Of a stretch of DNA of 64,000 nucleotides, positions 53,301-61,905 are shown piece by piece. The DNA comes from UBA12077 sp963665525 (GTDB taxonomy: Bacteria; Bacteroidota; Bacteroidia; Bacteroidales; UBA12077), in the NCBI GenBank assembly GCA_963665525.1, contig OY762280.1, positions 1,302,001-1,366,000 of the forward strand, given 5' to 3'. A model generated the notes under the pieces. The model had not been told where the DNA came from. It did not search any database and saw only the letters and a program-made list of their open reading frames with translations. Position 1 is the stretch's first letter. Each line of letters starts with the position of its first letter. The position numbers were made by a program, and so were the translations under genes.

Positions 53301-55883
53301 ATCTCCTTTAGGTGTTTTTATTCCAACAAAATTGCGATAAGGAGCATAAGGAATGGTCATTTGATCAATACTAAAATCTCCTCCTTCCTCAAAGGCTCTG
53401 GTTATGAAAGTTGCTTTAAGCATTCCGGGTGCACTATTGCGCGTTCTTATTTTGGTTTGGAAATGAGCTTCGCCTATTTCGTTGACACTGCCATCAAAGA
53501 TATTTGTTTCTTCTGTTTCGAATTTTCTTGCCGGATCATCAAAAATAAATTCAGCAAAACGCTGGAATTTTGTTTTAATGGAAGTAAGTTTTAAATCAAT
53601 TGTTGCATCTAAGTTTTTTGCAATAGCACCATGAAGCCATTTAACGGTTAGTTTACCATTAATATTTGGTTCTAGTGCTGTTAATTTATCTTTACCAAAA
53701 TCAACATCAATTTTTAACCTGTTGGGTTTTACTGTTTCTATTCTTAGATTTTTAGTAAAGGTAGCCCCTCCCACTTTTATTTTAGCTAACCAGTTACCTG
53801 TTGGTGCTTCCGGATCTGTTATGATAGTATATGGATAAAAATTATGTATGCTGGAAGTCTTTACTTTTCGCTGGGTAAGCTGTCCATGTACATTAAATAA
53901 CTCAAGTGTTACCGGGTGATTATCCGGTAATAAATGATCTTTATCTTCTAAAATAAATGTTAAAAACAAGGTATCTCCTGGTCGCCATACGCCTCGCTCT
54001 CCATATAAATATCCTTTTATTCCTTTTTCAATTTTTGATCCGGCAACGTCAAACATACTCAGGGATAAAGATGAACCATCATCAAGTTTTAGATAACCTC
54101 TTTGTGTTCCATTTTTTGCAATCAGAAGATATGGTTTTTGATCAAAACTAATCTTAGCTAATCCATCGTTATCGGTTTTTTGAGTAGCAATCAACTGTTG
54201 CTGATAATTATATATTTCAAGCTCAATACCACTCAAGGGTTTTGTTGTTCGTACATCGGTAACAGCTACCACAAGTTTATTGTCATTTCCTGATTTTGCA
54301 ATAATACCCAAATCTGATGCAAGCAGATTTCGGCTAACTTTTCTATTTCGGTAGTAGGCAGTTTTACATGGGTTATCTCTATCACGCCAGTTGTAATCAT
54401 ATCCATAATAATAGTTGTCGTAATAATCTTCTATTCCATCCCAACCTGAGTTTTCTGCTTCATCATCCGAATCCCAATTGTCCATATTTTCATTCTCTTC
54501 TTCATCACTATCATCGCAAGGATACATAGAATAAGATTTTCTAAATGAAATCTCCACTCTGTAAATGGCTCCTGGATCGTTTTGTACAAATTCAGCTAAA
54601 TCTAAAGAAAATGTATTCCACTGACCGTAATCGATTAAATTTGGGCTTGTAAGTTCAATTTTCTTTTTAGCAACAGGGCGTCCAACTCGTTTGAGTTGAT
54701 AGCTGCCTTCAAGCTTATTTACCTGTAGAAATTGTGCAATATTATCTTCAAAAATTTTGATAATGGTTACATCTACAGCAGATAAATTAACCGCTTGAAA
54801 AGGAAATAGTAATCCATTTGAGTTAGGAACAATGACTCCGTCGCCAATGAGCTTTACCTGAGGCTTAGTAGCTTCGAATGTTAATTCCTTGGTAACTTTT
54901 TCGTTGAGTTTCGAGTTAGAAATACTTAAAATACTGCGTTCAACGCTTACCTTCCTCGAACCTGTCTGTCGCGATAAAGGGTATACTTTTAATCTGTTAC
55001 CATCAACTGTGAATTTAATTCTTTCTGTTCCTTTAATACTTACTAACCCTCTAAAGTCTTGATTTACTTTCAAAGGATCAGAGAAATGAATAATGACATG
55101 TTGCTCGGGTTGTTGAACAACGATCATTTTCATCAGCTTAAAATTACTAATAGATGGTATCTCAAATTCTTCACTCCCTTTAGCATCTATGTTATGTTTA
55201 TTTCCATCAAAAGATAAAGTAAGAATCCTGTCCTCTTTTTCTCTGGTAATACTGTCGATAGTAAAAGTGTGCTTTTTAGTTTCTGGATTATGATCCCATT
55301 TTACATTTAAAGTTTTATCGTCTATGGTAGCCGCAAATATCTCTTCAATTACCTTATTATCAGCAAAATCAGCAGAATAAAATAGACCTTGAAGTTTATT
55401 ATATTTAAGATCTTTTTCTGAGTAAGGATCAAAATTTATCCCTGATATTCTAAAATTTTGTTGAATCACTTGAAATTGAAATGGAAACTTCTGGAATTCT
55501 TCAGCTACATCGATTAATTCGTTCAGCTTAAACAGGCCCTCGTAAATTTGACCTGATTTGAGTTTCGATTCTGGTCTAAACTCTAATGTTCGGCTATCAA
55601 TCCAATATATTTTACCCTCTATTTTAGGACTAAACGAAAAGAAATCAGATTTTACATAGGTTCCTGATTCAACATCTTGTTCCAGTTTATTGGATAATTT
55701 AATGCGAATAGTTGAATTAGCAGAAATAACACCCGAAGTGTATGCAGCAATATACTCGCTAAATCCAGGATTAATTTTTACCGGTGGTGGTGCATCTTTT
55801 TTATTATTCTTACATGCTCCAAAAGTTAAGATTATCGCAAGGAATAGGACCATTCCAGGCAATTGGATAATTGATTTCTTCAT
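50313..55883 (-). CDS. Bacterial alpha-2-macroglobulin family lipoprotein
   Basis: 1856 residues, very large. The lipoprotein signal is LFLAIILTFGACKNN, so it is lipid-anchored, probably in the periplasm. Successive macroglobulin-like beta domains follow (for example YGERGVWRPGDTLFLTFIL). The thioester motif HGCVEQTTS near residue 1400 is intact, then the alpha-helical toroid (LKTFQLSDGGLGYWPGA; AYTLAGKPEIA) and the receptor-binding-like end. The family traps proteases that breach the outer membrane and is associated with PBP1C. An unusual acidic, Tyr-rich insert with flanking cysteines spans roughly residues 453-515 (CDDSDEEENENMDNWDSDD). It is the first gene of the envelope cluster. Confidence 0.96.
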   Translation of the reverse strand: MKKSIIQLPGMVLFLAIILTFGACKNNKKDAPPPVKINPGFSEYIAAYTSGVISANSTIRIKLSNKLEQDVESGTYVKSDFFSFSPKIEGKIYWIDSRTLEFRPESKLKSGQIYEGLFKLNELIDVAEEFQKFPFQFQVIQQNFRISGINFDPYSEKDLKYNKLQGLFYSADFADNKVIEEIFAATIDDKTLNVKWDHNPETKKHTFTIDSITREKEDRILTLSFDGNKHNIDAKGSEEFEIPSISNFKLMKMIVVQQPEQHVIIHFSDPLKVNQDFRGLVSIKGTERIKFTVDGNRLKVYPLSRQTGSRKVSVERSILSISNSKLNEKVTKELTFEATKPQVKLIGDGVIVPNSNGLLFPFQAVNLSAVDVTIIKIFEDNIAQFLQVNKLEGSYQLKRVGRPVAKKKIELTSPNLIDYGQWNTFSLDLAEFVQNDPGAIYRVEISFRKSYSMYPCDDSDEEENENMDNWDSDDEAENSGWDGIEDYYDNYYYGYDYNWRDRDNPCKTAYYRNRKVSRNLLASDLGIIAKSGNDNKLVVAVTDVRTTKPLSGIELEIYNYQQQLIATQKTDNDGLAKISFDQKPYLLIAKNGTQRGYLKLDDGSSLSLSMFDVAGSKIEKGIKGYLYGERGVWRPGDTLFLTFILEDKDHLLPDNHPVTLELFNVHGQLTQRKVKTSSIHNFYPYTIITDPEAPTGNWLAKIKVGGATFTKNLRIETVKPNRLKIDVDFGKDKLTALEPNINGKLTVKWLHGAIAKNLDATIDLKLTSIKTKFQRFAEFIFDDPARKFETEETNIFDGSVNEIGEAHFQTKIRTRNSAPGMLKATFITRAFEEGGDFSIDQMTIPYAPYRNFVGIKTPKGDKARGMLLTDVDHQVDVVTVDAEGNPVARKDLEVKLYKVNWRWWWQAGEDNLASYVGRSHNTPLMTKKISTNSEGIGNFEFQIKYPDWGRYLIRVTDPTGHSTGKIIYVDWPGWAGRAQDENPGGATMLMFAADKKEYQVGEKVKVTFPGAKEGRALVSLENGSKIIGSYWVETKEGETVFEFEANEQMSPTVYVNITLLQPHANTANDLPIRLYGVIPLKVEDPQTRLNPVLNMPDELSSEQEFTIEVSEKEGKEMTYTIAVVDEGLLDLTRFPTPDAWSNFYKREALGIKTWDIYDMLLGAYGGKIEQVFAIGGDEELTDKGKKKADRFKPVVKYLGPFDLKKGKTAKHKVKMPKYIGAVRTMVVAGRNGAYGSTDKSTPVKSPLMLLSTLPRVLSPTESVKMPVTIFAMDDKIKHVNIKVETNDLVELTGSANQQISFQEIGDQDITFNLKVKENLGIAKIKILAESGSEKAEYEMELDIRIPNPKVTDVYAGVIQPGETWQQEFNVFGIEGTNEATIDVANIPPIDFGRRLKYLIRYPHGCVEQTTSSVFPQLFLGKVMEINEDMKARIHTNITAGINRLKTFQLSDGGLGYWPGASEANAWGTSYAGHFMLEAEKLGYDLPIGFKDQWISYQQDASNNWQYNGYKYSLLNQAYRLYTLALAGVPEIGAMNRLREMPNLNKQAQWRLAAAYTLAGKPEIANQITNELETFIDDYRELSYTYGSSSRDEAMILEALIIMKDNKRMVPLIDKLSKQLSSEKWMSTQTTAYCLVAFSKLLMGDTYNDRELKYSIDLNYEGTEKVSSDQNIVQHQRLLKKIDKGLVKITNDSESVIYVSTAIEGIPLIEDKSAANNHLQVNAVYKTMEGAIINPENIEQGTDFKVEITVKNLGTMGHYKEMALTQMFPSGWEIHNTRMFGGRSVHEKDIPKYQDIRDDRVFTYFDLRENESKTFVVLLNAAYLGEFYLPAISCEAMYDNHINARIPGKKVQVYKNK

Positions 55884-55932
55884 TTTATTTTAAATTTGGG
55901 TTGTTTGAGTTAATAACATCATAAGATTTTAC

Positions 55933-55940
55933 CAAATTTA
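55933..55940 (-). promoter_or_regulatory. Putative -7 element for the alpha-2-macroglobulin gene
   Basis: TAAATTTG on the minus strand, 49 bases before the start codon. The -33 element is weak. Confidence 0.4.
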
Positions 55941-56041
55941 TATAATTTGAAGTAGATATTAAATGAATAATGCTTTTTTTGGATTAAAATTTAAAGGCTG
56001 CATTACATGAAACAGTTGAAGCATTATTTCAAAAATATTCT

Positions 56042-56791
56042 CTATAAATCTTTTATCTCATCATAAATATATTCTTCGGTGACTTCTGGAATGTTTTCCA
56101 GCGAATCTTTTCCTGAAAGTTTGCGCACAGTATATGCTTGAAGTTCTTTTTCTGGATATGGTCTGATTAAGTTTTTTAAAGTTTCCTGATTGTTATTATG
56201 TAACCATTCATTGCTCAACTCATCATTTAAAATTACTGGCATACGTGCTTCTTTCAGTCTCGGATTATTATGAATCTTGTTCATTAGTTGATTCGCCTGG
56301 CATGTAACAACCGAACAGGTTTTGATGATTTCTCCTGTTTCTTTATGTGTCCATTCGCTCCATATTCCAGCTAAATTCAGGGTTTTATCCTCTTTATGAT
56401 GTATACGAAATGGGTATTTTCTCCCTTTAAAATGGTGATACTCATAAAAGCTGTTTACAGGAATAATACATCTTTTATTCATTGCTGCATCCCGAAACGA
56501 TGCTTTTTCAAAAATAGATTCTCCTCGTGCATTAATGGTTTTATTCCATATATTTTTTGCATCTTCTTCTGTTTGAATCCAGTGTGGAATCAATCCCCAG
56601 GTAAAGATTTCAGGTTTGTATGGTTTTAAGTTGCTGTAAGCGATTATTTTAGGATGCGAAAATCCGGATGCTTTGTACTGATCTTCAAATGTCTTAAGAA
56701 TTTCATGAATTCGCTCGATATTACGTTCGTCGTTCCAATATTTGGCTCTTCGCATTGCTGATTGTAAACGCTGTTCTATGGTATAACACAT
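56042..56791 (-). CDS. SRAP domain protein (YedK/HMCES-like)
   Basis: 249 residues. SRAP proteins form a covalent thiazolidine link between Cys2 and abasic sites in single-stranded DNA, shielding them. Met-Cys at the N-terminus (MCYTIEQRL) gives the required Cys2 after Met removal. Other markers are PEIFTWGLIPHW, TINARGESIFEKASFRDA, RCIIPVNSFYEYH (active-site Glu) and EARMPVIL. It is the last gene of the SOS cassette, 42 bases after the DnaE2-like gene, matching its usual association with damage-response genes. A run of four leftward genes suggests one transcript. Confidence 0.94.
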   Translation of the reverse strand: MCYTIEQRLQSAMRRAKYWNDERNIERIHEILKTFEDQYKASGFSHPKIIAYSNLKPYKPEIFTWGLIPHWIQTEEDAKNIWNKTINARGESIFEKASFRDAAMNKRCIIPVNSFYEYHHFKGRKYPFRIHHKEDKTLNLAGIWSEWTHKETGEIIKTCSVVTCQANQLMNKIHNNPRLKEARMPVILNDELSNEWLHNNNQETLKNLIRPYPEKELQAYTVRKLSGKDSLENIPEVTEEYIYDEIKDL

Positions 56792-56833
56792 GTCAATCAG
56801 TTTAATATATAACTTTACTTTTGTCTATTATGT

Positions 56834-59806
56834 TCATCCATTTTGTTGCTTTAACCTGGTCGATGGCTCTTCAATATTGATATTAGCAAGCCTGTGCAGT
56901 TCGGTAACCTCAATGCTAATAAAACCAAATTCGCTCATAACTTTCCCTTTAATTAAATAACATCCGGGACCACGAAAAGGATATTTTGTGGCAATATTTG
57001 GAAACTGAACGGTATCAATCCAATGACCTTCAGTATCGATAAAAACTCCAAAGCTCATTCGCTGACCATTTCCTGTGCGGGTTCCTTTTACATGTACTAA
57101 ATAACCCACAATTTCGACTTGTTTATGAATGAGGTGGATAAGATTTGTTGATACAAGTTGTGTATTGGGCATTTCTTCAATCAATTTAAAAGGCGAAATA
57201 CTCGACGAGAAACCCAATAGTTCCAATTCATCATAAGCAGGTTCCAGAGGATGTGCATATAGCTCGGGTAAACTGAATTCCTTAGGTTTTTCATTAAATA
57301 AAGTTTTCTCAGTTTGTGTTCTTTTATCTTTTTTTAAGATAAAATGAGCATCCCAAAGCAATTCTTTTTTATTTTTCCCGGTAAAACGAAATGCATTTAT
57401 CCGGAGCAAAATGCTTAGCTGTTCCAGAGATATTGGAACTCGTTTCATAAAATTGCGCAAATCCTTAAATACTCCATTAGTATAGCGTTCAATTAAGATT
57501 GAGTGAATCACTTCATTTTCAAGTTGATGAATAAGGTTTAATCCCAGGTATATGATGTGTCCTTTGATAGTGGTTATGTTATCGCTATGATTAATACACG
57601 GAGCTTCAATTTGTCCGCCATGCATTCGGGCTTCGTGCACATATAATTCTTTTCGGTAAAAGCCACCTCCATTATTGATGGTAGCTACAAGATATTCCAA
57701 GGGATAATAAGCTTTTAAATACAAGGCCTGGTAGCTTTCTACGGCATACGATGCCGAATGTCCTTTAGAGAAAGCATAATTGGCAAAACTCTCAATTTGC
57801 GCCCACACTCTTTGTACAATATGTAATGGATATTCTCTTTGTTTACAATTGTAAAAAAACTTATCCCTAACCTTCCCAAATTCATTACGTTGTTTAAATT
57901 TCCATGACATTCCACGACGCAAAACATCGGCTTCGGCAAGTGTTAATCCTGCAAAATAATGAGCTACTTTAATTACATCTTCCTGGTAAACCATTACACC
58001 ATAGGTTTCTTTCAAAAGCTCATAAAGTTGTGGCATTTCTTTTTGAGCAGCTTCTCTCCTTTCAGGTTCTCGATATCTTAAGATGTATTCACGCATCATA
58101 CCACTTTTTGCAACGCCGGGTCGAATAATGGAACTGGCAGCAACAAGCCTGATGTAGTCATCTGCTTCCAGCTTGGTAAGTAACATACGCATGGCTGGCG
58201 ATTCTACATAAAAACACCCAATAGTTGCCCCCTTTTTTAAGAGTTTTTTAACTTTTTCATCTTTCTTAAATCTCTCTAAATCATGAATATCAACTTCGTT
58301 ACCTGAATTGTTTTTTATAATCTCTATGGTATCTTCAATTTTGCTTAATCCGCGTTGCCCTAATACATCGAATTTGGCAAACCCTAGGTCTTCGGCTTCG
58401 AGCATGCTAAAATCTATGGTTGGAAATCCTTTAGGGGGCATAATGGTAGCTGTATAAGCACTTATGGGCTTTTCGGAAATGATAATTCCACTGGAATGTA
58501 CACTTAAATGGCTGGGGAAACCATGAATTAACTTACTGTATTTCAGGACTAACTGTCCTATTTCATCCACCTCGTTAAGATGCTTGGCTTTTTGTAATTT
58601 CTCAATCTCATTCGATGGCAAGCCAAAAACTTTTCCGATTTCACGAATCATAGAACGGTACTGGAATGTGATATATGTTCCTACCAACGCGGTATGATCC
58701 CAACCATGCCTATCGAACAGGTATTTTGTAATATTGTTTCGATCGCGGGATGCAAAATCAATATCAAAGTCGGGTGGAGTATTGCGTGAGGGATTGATAA
58801 ATCGCTCGAAATACAAATCCAGTTCAATTGGATCAACATCGGTAATGCGCAATAAATAGGCCACCATACTGTTGGCTCCACTCCCACGACCAACATAGTA
58901 ACTGCCTTTGCTTTGAGCATATCGGATCATATCCCAGTTTATTAAAAAATATGAACAGAAATGAAGTTGCTTGATTACTTTAAGTTCTTTTTTTATTCGA
59001 TCGAAAACTTGATCGGATGGTTCTTTATAACGATATTTTAAACCTTTATAGGTTTCTTTAACCAGAAGTTCATAATCCTCTTCGTGTGATCCGGTATAAC
59101 TTTGCTTGTTTTTTGAAGTCTTAAATTCGAAATGGATAGAGCAAGCATCCACAATTTTCTTGGTATTTTCTATGATTTGTGGATACTCCTTGAAAATTTC
59201 CAGAATATCTTGATTCGAAAACATGATTTCATCAGGATTGGCTTCTTCGGTTTTAGGTAGCTTACTTAAAATGGTATTCTTGTCGATCGCACGTAATAAG
59301 CGATGAATGTTAAAGTCGCGTTGATGACGAAAGCTTACTGCTTGTAGAATGACCAGTTTATCAAGGTGATTTTTTAATTCAGAAAAAGGGAGCTTTGTGA
59401 GTTGGGAAGGTTTTACTCCAATAAATTCGTTTTTTGATAAGGAATGAAAATCAGATTTTACCCACGGATAAATAACATAAGCATCTTTAAATTCAGGAGC
59501 TATTTCTGGAAAATCTTTATCAGCATGCAGATGATGAGTTAAATGCTCATTTAATTGCTGAAATCCGGCATTATTTTGAGCAATTCCTATATATTGCTGC
59601 TGTATTCCATTTCGGAAATCAACACCTAAAATGGGTTTTATTTGCTCTTTTTCACATTCGTGAATAAAATCTATACAAGCCGAAGTATTATTAATATCGG
59701 AAAGCACCATAGCATGATAAGACTTTGACTTAACTTCCTGAATCAAGTCTTTAATGGAAATTGTTCCAAATTTATAGCTATAATAGGTATGACAGTTTAA
59801 GAGCAT
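56834..59806 (-). CDS. dnaE2: DnaE2-like error-prone DNA polymerase III alpha subunit
   Basis: 990 residues from the ATG at 59806 (a longer start at 59818 adds four). It is a C-family polymerase: the N-terminal PHP domain is reduced (LLNCHTYYSYKFG, AMVLSDINNTSA, where replicative DnaE normally has TDH). The polymerase core has YVGRGSGANSMVAYLLRITD and PPDFDIDFASRDRN with the catalytic aspartates, then SVHSSGIIIS, DVLGQRGLSK and YQEDVIKVAHYFAGL. A C-terminal OB fold carries EIVGYLVHVKGTRTGNGQRM. It is shorter than replicative DnaE (about 1160) and sits after a Y-family polymerase and lexA, so a damage-induced translesion role like that of DnaE2/ImuC is inferred. Confidence 0.9.
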   Translation of the reverse strand: MLLNCHTYYSYKFGTISIKDLIQEVKSKSYHAMVLSDINNTSACIDFIHECEKEQIKPILGVDFRNGIQQQYIGIAQNNAGFQQLNEHLTHHLHADKDFPEIAPEFKDAYVIYPWVKSDFHSLSKNEFIGVKPSQLTKLPFSELKNHLDKLVILQAVSFRHQRDFNIHRLLRAIDKNTILSKLPKTEEANPDEIMFSNQDILEIFKEYPQIIENTKKIVDACSIHFEFKTSKNKQSYTGSHEEDYELLVKETYKGLKYRYKEPSDQVFDRIKKELKVIKQLHFCSYFLINWDMIRYAQSKGSYYVGRGSGANSMVAYLLRITDVDPIELDLYFERFINPSRNTPPDFDIDFASRDRNNITKYLFDRHGWDHTALVGTYITFQYRSMIREIGKVFGLPSNEIEKLQKAKHLNEVDEIGQLVLKYSKLIHGFPSHLSVHSSGIIISEKPISAYTATIMPPKGFPTIDFSMLEAEDLGFAKFDVLGQRGLSKIEDTIEIIKNNSGNEVDIHDLERFKKDEKVKKLLKKGATIGCFYVESPAMRMLLTKLEADDYIRLVAASSIIRPGVAKSGMMREYILRYREPERREAAQKEMPQLYELLKETYGVMVYQEDVIKVAHYFAGLTLAEADVLRRGMSWKFKQRNEFGKVRDKFFYNCKQREYPLHIVQRVWAQIESFANYAFSKGHSASYAVESYQALYLKAYYPLEYLVATINNGGGFYRKELYVHEARMHGGQIEAPCINHSDNITTIKGHIIYLGLNLIHQLENEVIHSILIERYTNGVFKDLRNFMKRVPISLEQLSILLRINAFRFTGKNKKELLWDAHFILKKDKRTQTEKTLFNEKPKEFSLPELYAHPLEPAYDELELLGFSSSISPFKLIEEMPNTQLVSTNLIHLIHKQVEIVGYLVHVKGTRTGNGQRMSFGVFIDTEGHWIDTVQFPNIATKYPFRGPGCYLIKGKVMSEFGFISIEVTELHRLANINIEEPSTRLKQQNG

Positions 59807-59853
59807 TTCAATTATCAATTAACAGGTAACAATTTTCAAATATCAAAAACAAA

Positions 59854-61068
59854 CTACATTCTTCTGTGTGCCGGAACAATTGGAGGCTGACCATTAAATG
59901 GATTTGACATTTGTCCTATCCCTCGTGTACCCATAGTATTTACCCGTCGTATTGCATTCTGCCCGTATCGATTACGAATACGGTCCATAGCCTGGTAAAG
60001 ATGAACCATTTCGGCTGTATCTTCAAAAAGATTCATCTGGTATGTTCCCGATAATAAATGACTAAAACGTACTCCTACCAAACGTACAAGGACTCTTCGT
60101 TCATATAACTGAACAAAAAGTTCCAGGGTGGTTTTGATGAGTGTATGATCCAGTGATGTGTATGGGATGCGTTTTTGCCTGGTTCGGGTATCAAAATCGG
60201 AATAACGTACGGTAACAGTAACACAAGAAGTTAGCTTGTTTCCATTCCTTAGATAATATGTCAATTTTTCGGCCATGGATGATAGAATATTTTTTAACTG
60301 GCGAATGTCAATGGTGTCTTTTTCAAGGGTTAATGATGATGAGATGGATTTACGTTCGTGATACGGGATTACTTCACTATGGTCAATTCCTTGGGCTTTT
60401 TTCCATAATAATACTCCGTTTTTACCCATGACACGATCCATGAGTTCCATGGGCATTTCCTGTACTGTTTTAACATATTTAATACCCATATTTAGCAGCA
60501 TTTTATATGTTTGATCGCCAACCATAGGTATTTTCTTAACAGCTAATGGAGCTAAAAAAGGTTTCTCCTCTCCTTGTTTAATATTTATGTGATTATTTGG
60601 TTTAGCCTCGTTGGTTGCTACTTTTGAAACGGTTTTACTTGTTGAAAGCCCAAATGAAATGGGTAAACCGGTATTTTTAATAATCTTATTTCGAAGTTCC
60701 TGGGCCCACTTATAAGTTCCAAAAAACTTGTCCATTCCTGTAACATCAATATAAAATTCATCGATAGAAGATTTTTCATATAAGGGAGATTCTTCTTTAA
60801 TAATTTCAGTTACGGTGTCGGAATATTTACTGTAAATACCGGCATTCCCCCGAATGACAATTGCTTCGGGACATAACATTTGAGCCATTCGCATGGGCAT
60901 AGCCGAATGGATTCCATACTGACGAGCTTCGTAGCTACAGGCTGCTACCACTCCACGTCCGGAGGTTCCACCAACGAGTACCGGCTTATTATTCAGGCTG
61001 GAATCGAGCAAACGCTCACATGACACATAAAAAGTGTCTAAATCAATATGAACTACAGATTTATTCAT
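59854..61068 (-). CDS. dinB: Y-family DNA polymerase (Pol IV/DinB-like)
   Basis: 404 residues. A translesion polymerase with all palm residues: VVHIDLDTFYVSCERLL (first Asp) and EKSSIDEFYIDVTGMDKF (Asp-Glu pair), plus SYEARQYGIHSAMPM in the fingers and ISFGLSTSKTVSKVATN. The little-finger domain follows. QMNLFED near residue 360 resembles a beta-clamp-binding motif (QxxLF). The active site is intact, unlike ImuB proteins, which are catalytically dead. It lies 96 bases after lexA and 47 bases before the DnaE2-like ATG. Confidence 0.94.
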   Translation of the reverse strand: MNKSVVHIDLDTFYVSCERLLDSSLNNKPVLVGGTSGRGVVAACSYEARQYGIHSAMPMRMAQMLCPEAIVIRGNAGIYSKYSDTVTEIIKEESPLYEKSSIDEFYIDVTGMDKFFGTYKWAQELRNKIIKNTGLPISFGLSTSKTVSKVATNEAKPNNHINIKQGEEKPFLAPLAVKKIPMVGDQTYKMLLNMGIKYVKTVQEMPMELMDRVMGKNGVLLWKKAQGIDHSEVIPYHERKSISSSLTLEKDTIDIRQLKNILSSMAEKLTYYLRNGNKLTSCVTVTVRYSDFDTRTRQKRIPYTSLDHTLIKTTLELFVQLYERRVLVRLVGVRFSHLLSGTYQMNLFEDTAEMVHLYQAMDRIRNRYGQNAIRRVNTMGTRGIGQMSNPFNGQPPIVPAHRRM

Positions 61069-61164
61069 TTAATTCAATGACTAATTTTTCAATGATCAGA
61101 AATCAAAACATTCAAATCAGAGTTAACCTAATATCCAATAACCATTCTAAATTTTGAAAATTGA

Positions 61165-61800
61165 TTACTGATTACCGGTCATTGGTATGGTAGATACCAC
61201 AACTCCCTGTACCATAAAATTTCGTGACAAAATAATGGGTGTATGCTCTTTATTCGATGATCGTGGCAATAGGATGACATTATCATCGTTTATTCTTAGC
61301 TCTTTAATAGTCGCTTCATCATCAATTAAAGCAACAATCACATCACCATTATCGGCAGAGTTTTGCTGTTTTACAAGTACTAAATCGCCATCGTTGATTC
61401 CTTTCTCATTCATAGAATCCCCTTTGGCTTGCAATAAAAAATAGCTATTTGTTGGCTTAGCTAATTGAGTAGAAACAGCAATCATAGCTTCGATATTTTC
61501 TTCAGCCAAAATAGGTAAACCGCAAGCAATGCTTCCTAATAATGGAATCTTGACTGTTTGTTCGCTTGTTGTTTGGTTTTTATCAAACTCGTATTGTATA
61601 AACTGAATACTTCCATCTTCTTTCTTATTCAGAATATTTTTATCGATTAAATTTTGCAAAATAACAGCGGCAGAACGTGGTGATTTGTAATCCATTTCTT
61701 TCATTAGTTCACGTACACTAGGCATTCTGCCATTTTTCATAAGAAAATCACGCATCACTCGTAAAGCAGCTAATTCTTTATTTGAAACTGTATTTAGCAT
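61165..61800 (-). CDS. lexA: LexA-type SOS repressor and autopeptidase
   Basis: 211 residues from the ATG at 61800. The N-terminal winged helix has KELAALRVMRDFLMKNG, RMPSVRELMKEMDYKSPRSA (recognition helix region) and VILQNLIDKNIL. The peptidase domain has the cleavage site GSIACGLPI, a Cys-Gly bond as in UmuD rather than the common Ala-Gly, catalytic Ser in LLQAKGDSMNEKGI and Lys in DDEATIKEL. RecA-stimulated self-cleavage would derepress the cassette. A longer frame begins with TTG at 61806, but that TTG is part of the -7 promoter box, so it is rejected. The gene heads lexA-dinB-dnaE2-SRAP. Confidence 0.94.
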   Translation of the reverse strand: MLNTVSNKELAALRVMRDFLMKNGRMPSVRELMKEMDYKSPRSAAVILQNLIDKNILNKKEDGSIQFIQYEFDKNQTTSEQTVKIPLLGSIACGLPILAEENIEAMIAVSTQLAKPTNSYFLLQAKGDSMNEKGINDGDLVLVKQQNSADNGDVIVALIDDEATIKELRINDDNVILLPRSSNKEHTPIILSRNFMVQGVVVSTIPMTGNQ

Positions 61801-61803
61801 ACG

Positions 61804-61835
61804 CAAATATACACTTAAAATACACTAAAAGCAAA
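61804..61835 (-). promoter_or_regulatory. lexA: lexA promoter with overlapping direct repeats (possible LexA operator)
   Basis: On the minus strand TTTG (61835-61832), 20-base spacer, TATATTTG (61811-61804), only three bases before the lexA ATG, so the transcript should be leaderless or nearly so. AGTGTAT occurs twice (61826-61820 and 61815-61809), 11 bases apart, overlapping the promoter. The operator role is inference. Confidence 0.65.
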
Positions 61836-61905
61836 CAAAAACTCAGATGGTAAATATAACTATCAGATAATAAGTTTATTAAATTTTAATAGCTTCTGTA
61901 TACTT

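Noticed and set aside
61804..61806. TTG as the lexA start codon
   Set aside because: It is part of the TATATTTG promoter box; the ATG at 61800 fits the family start.
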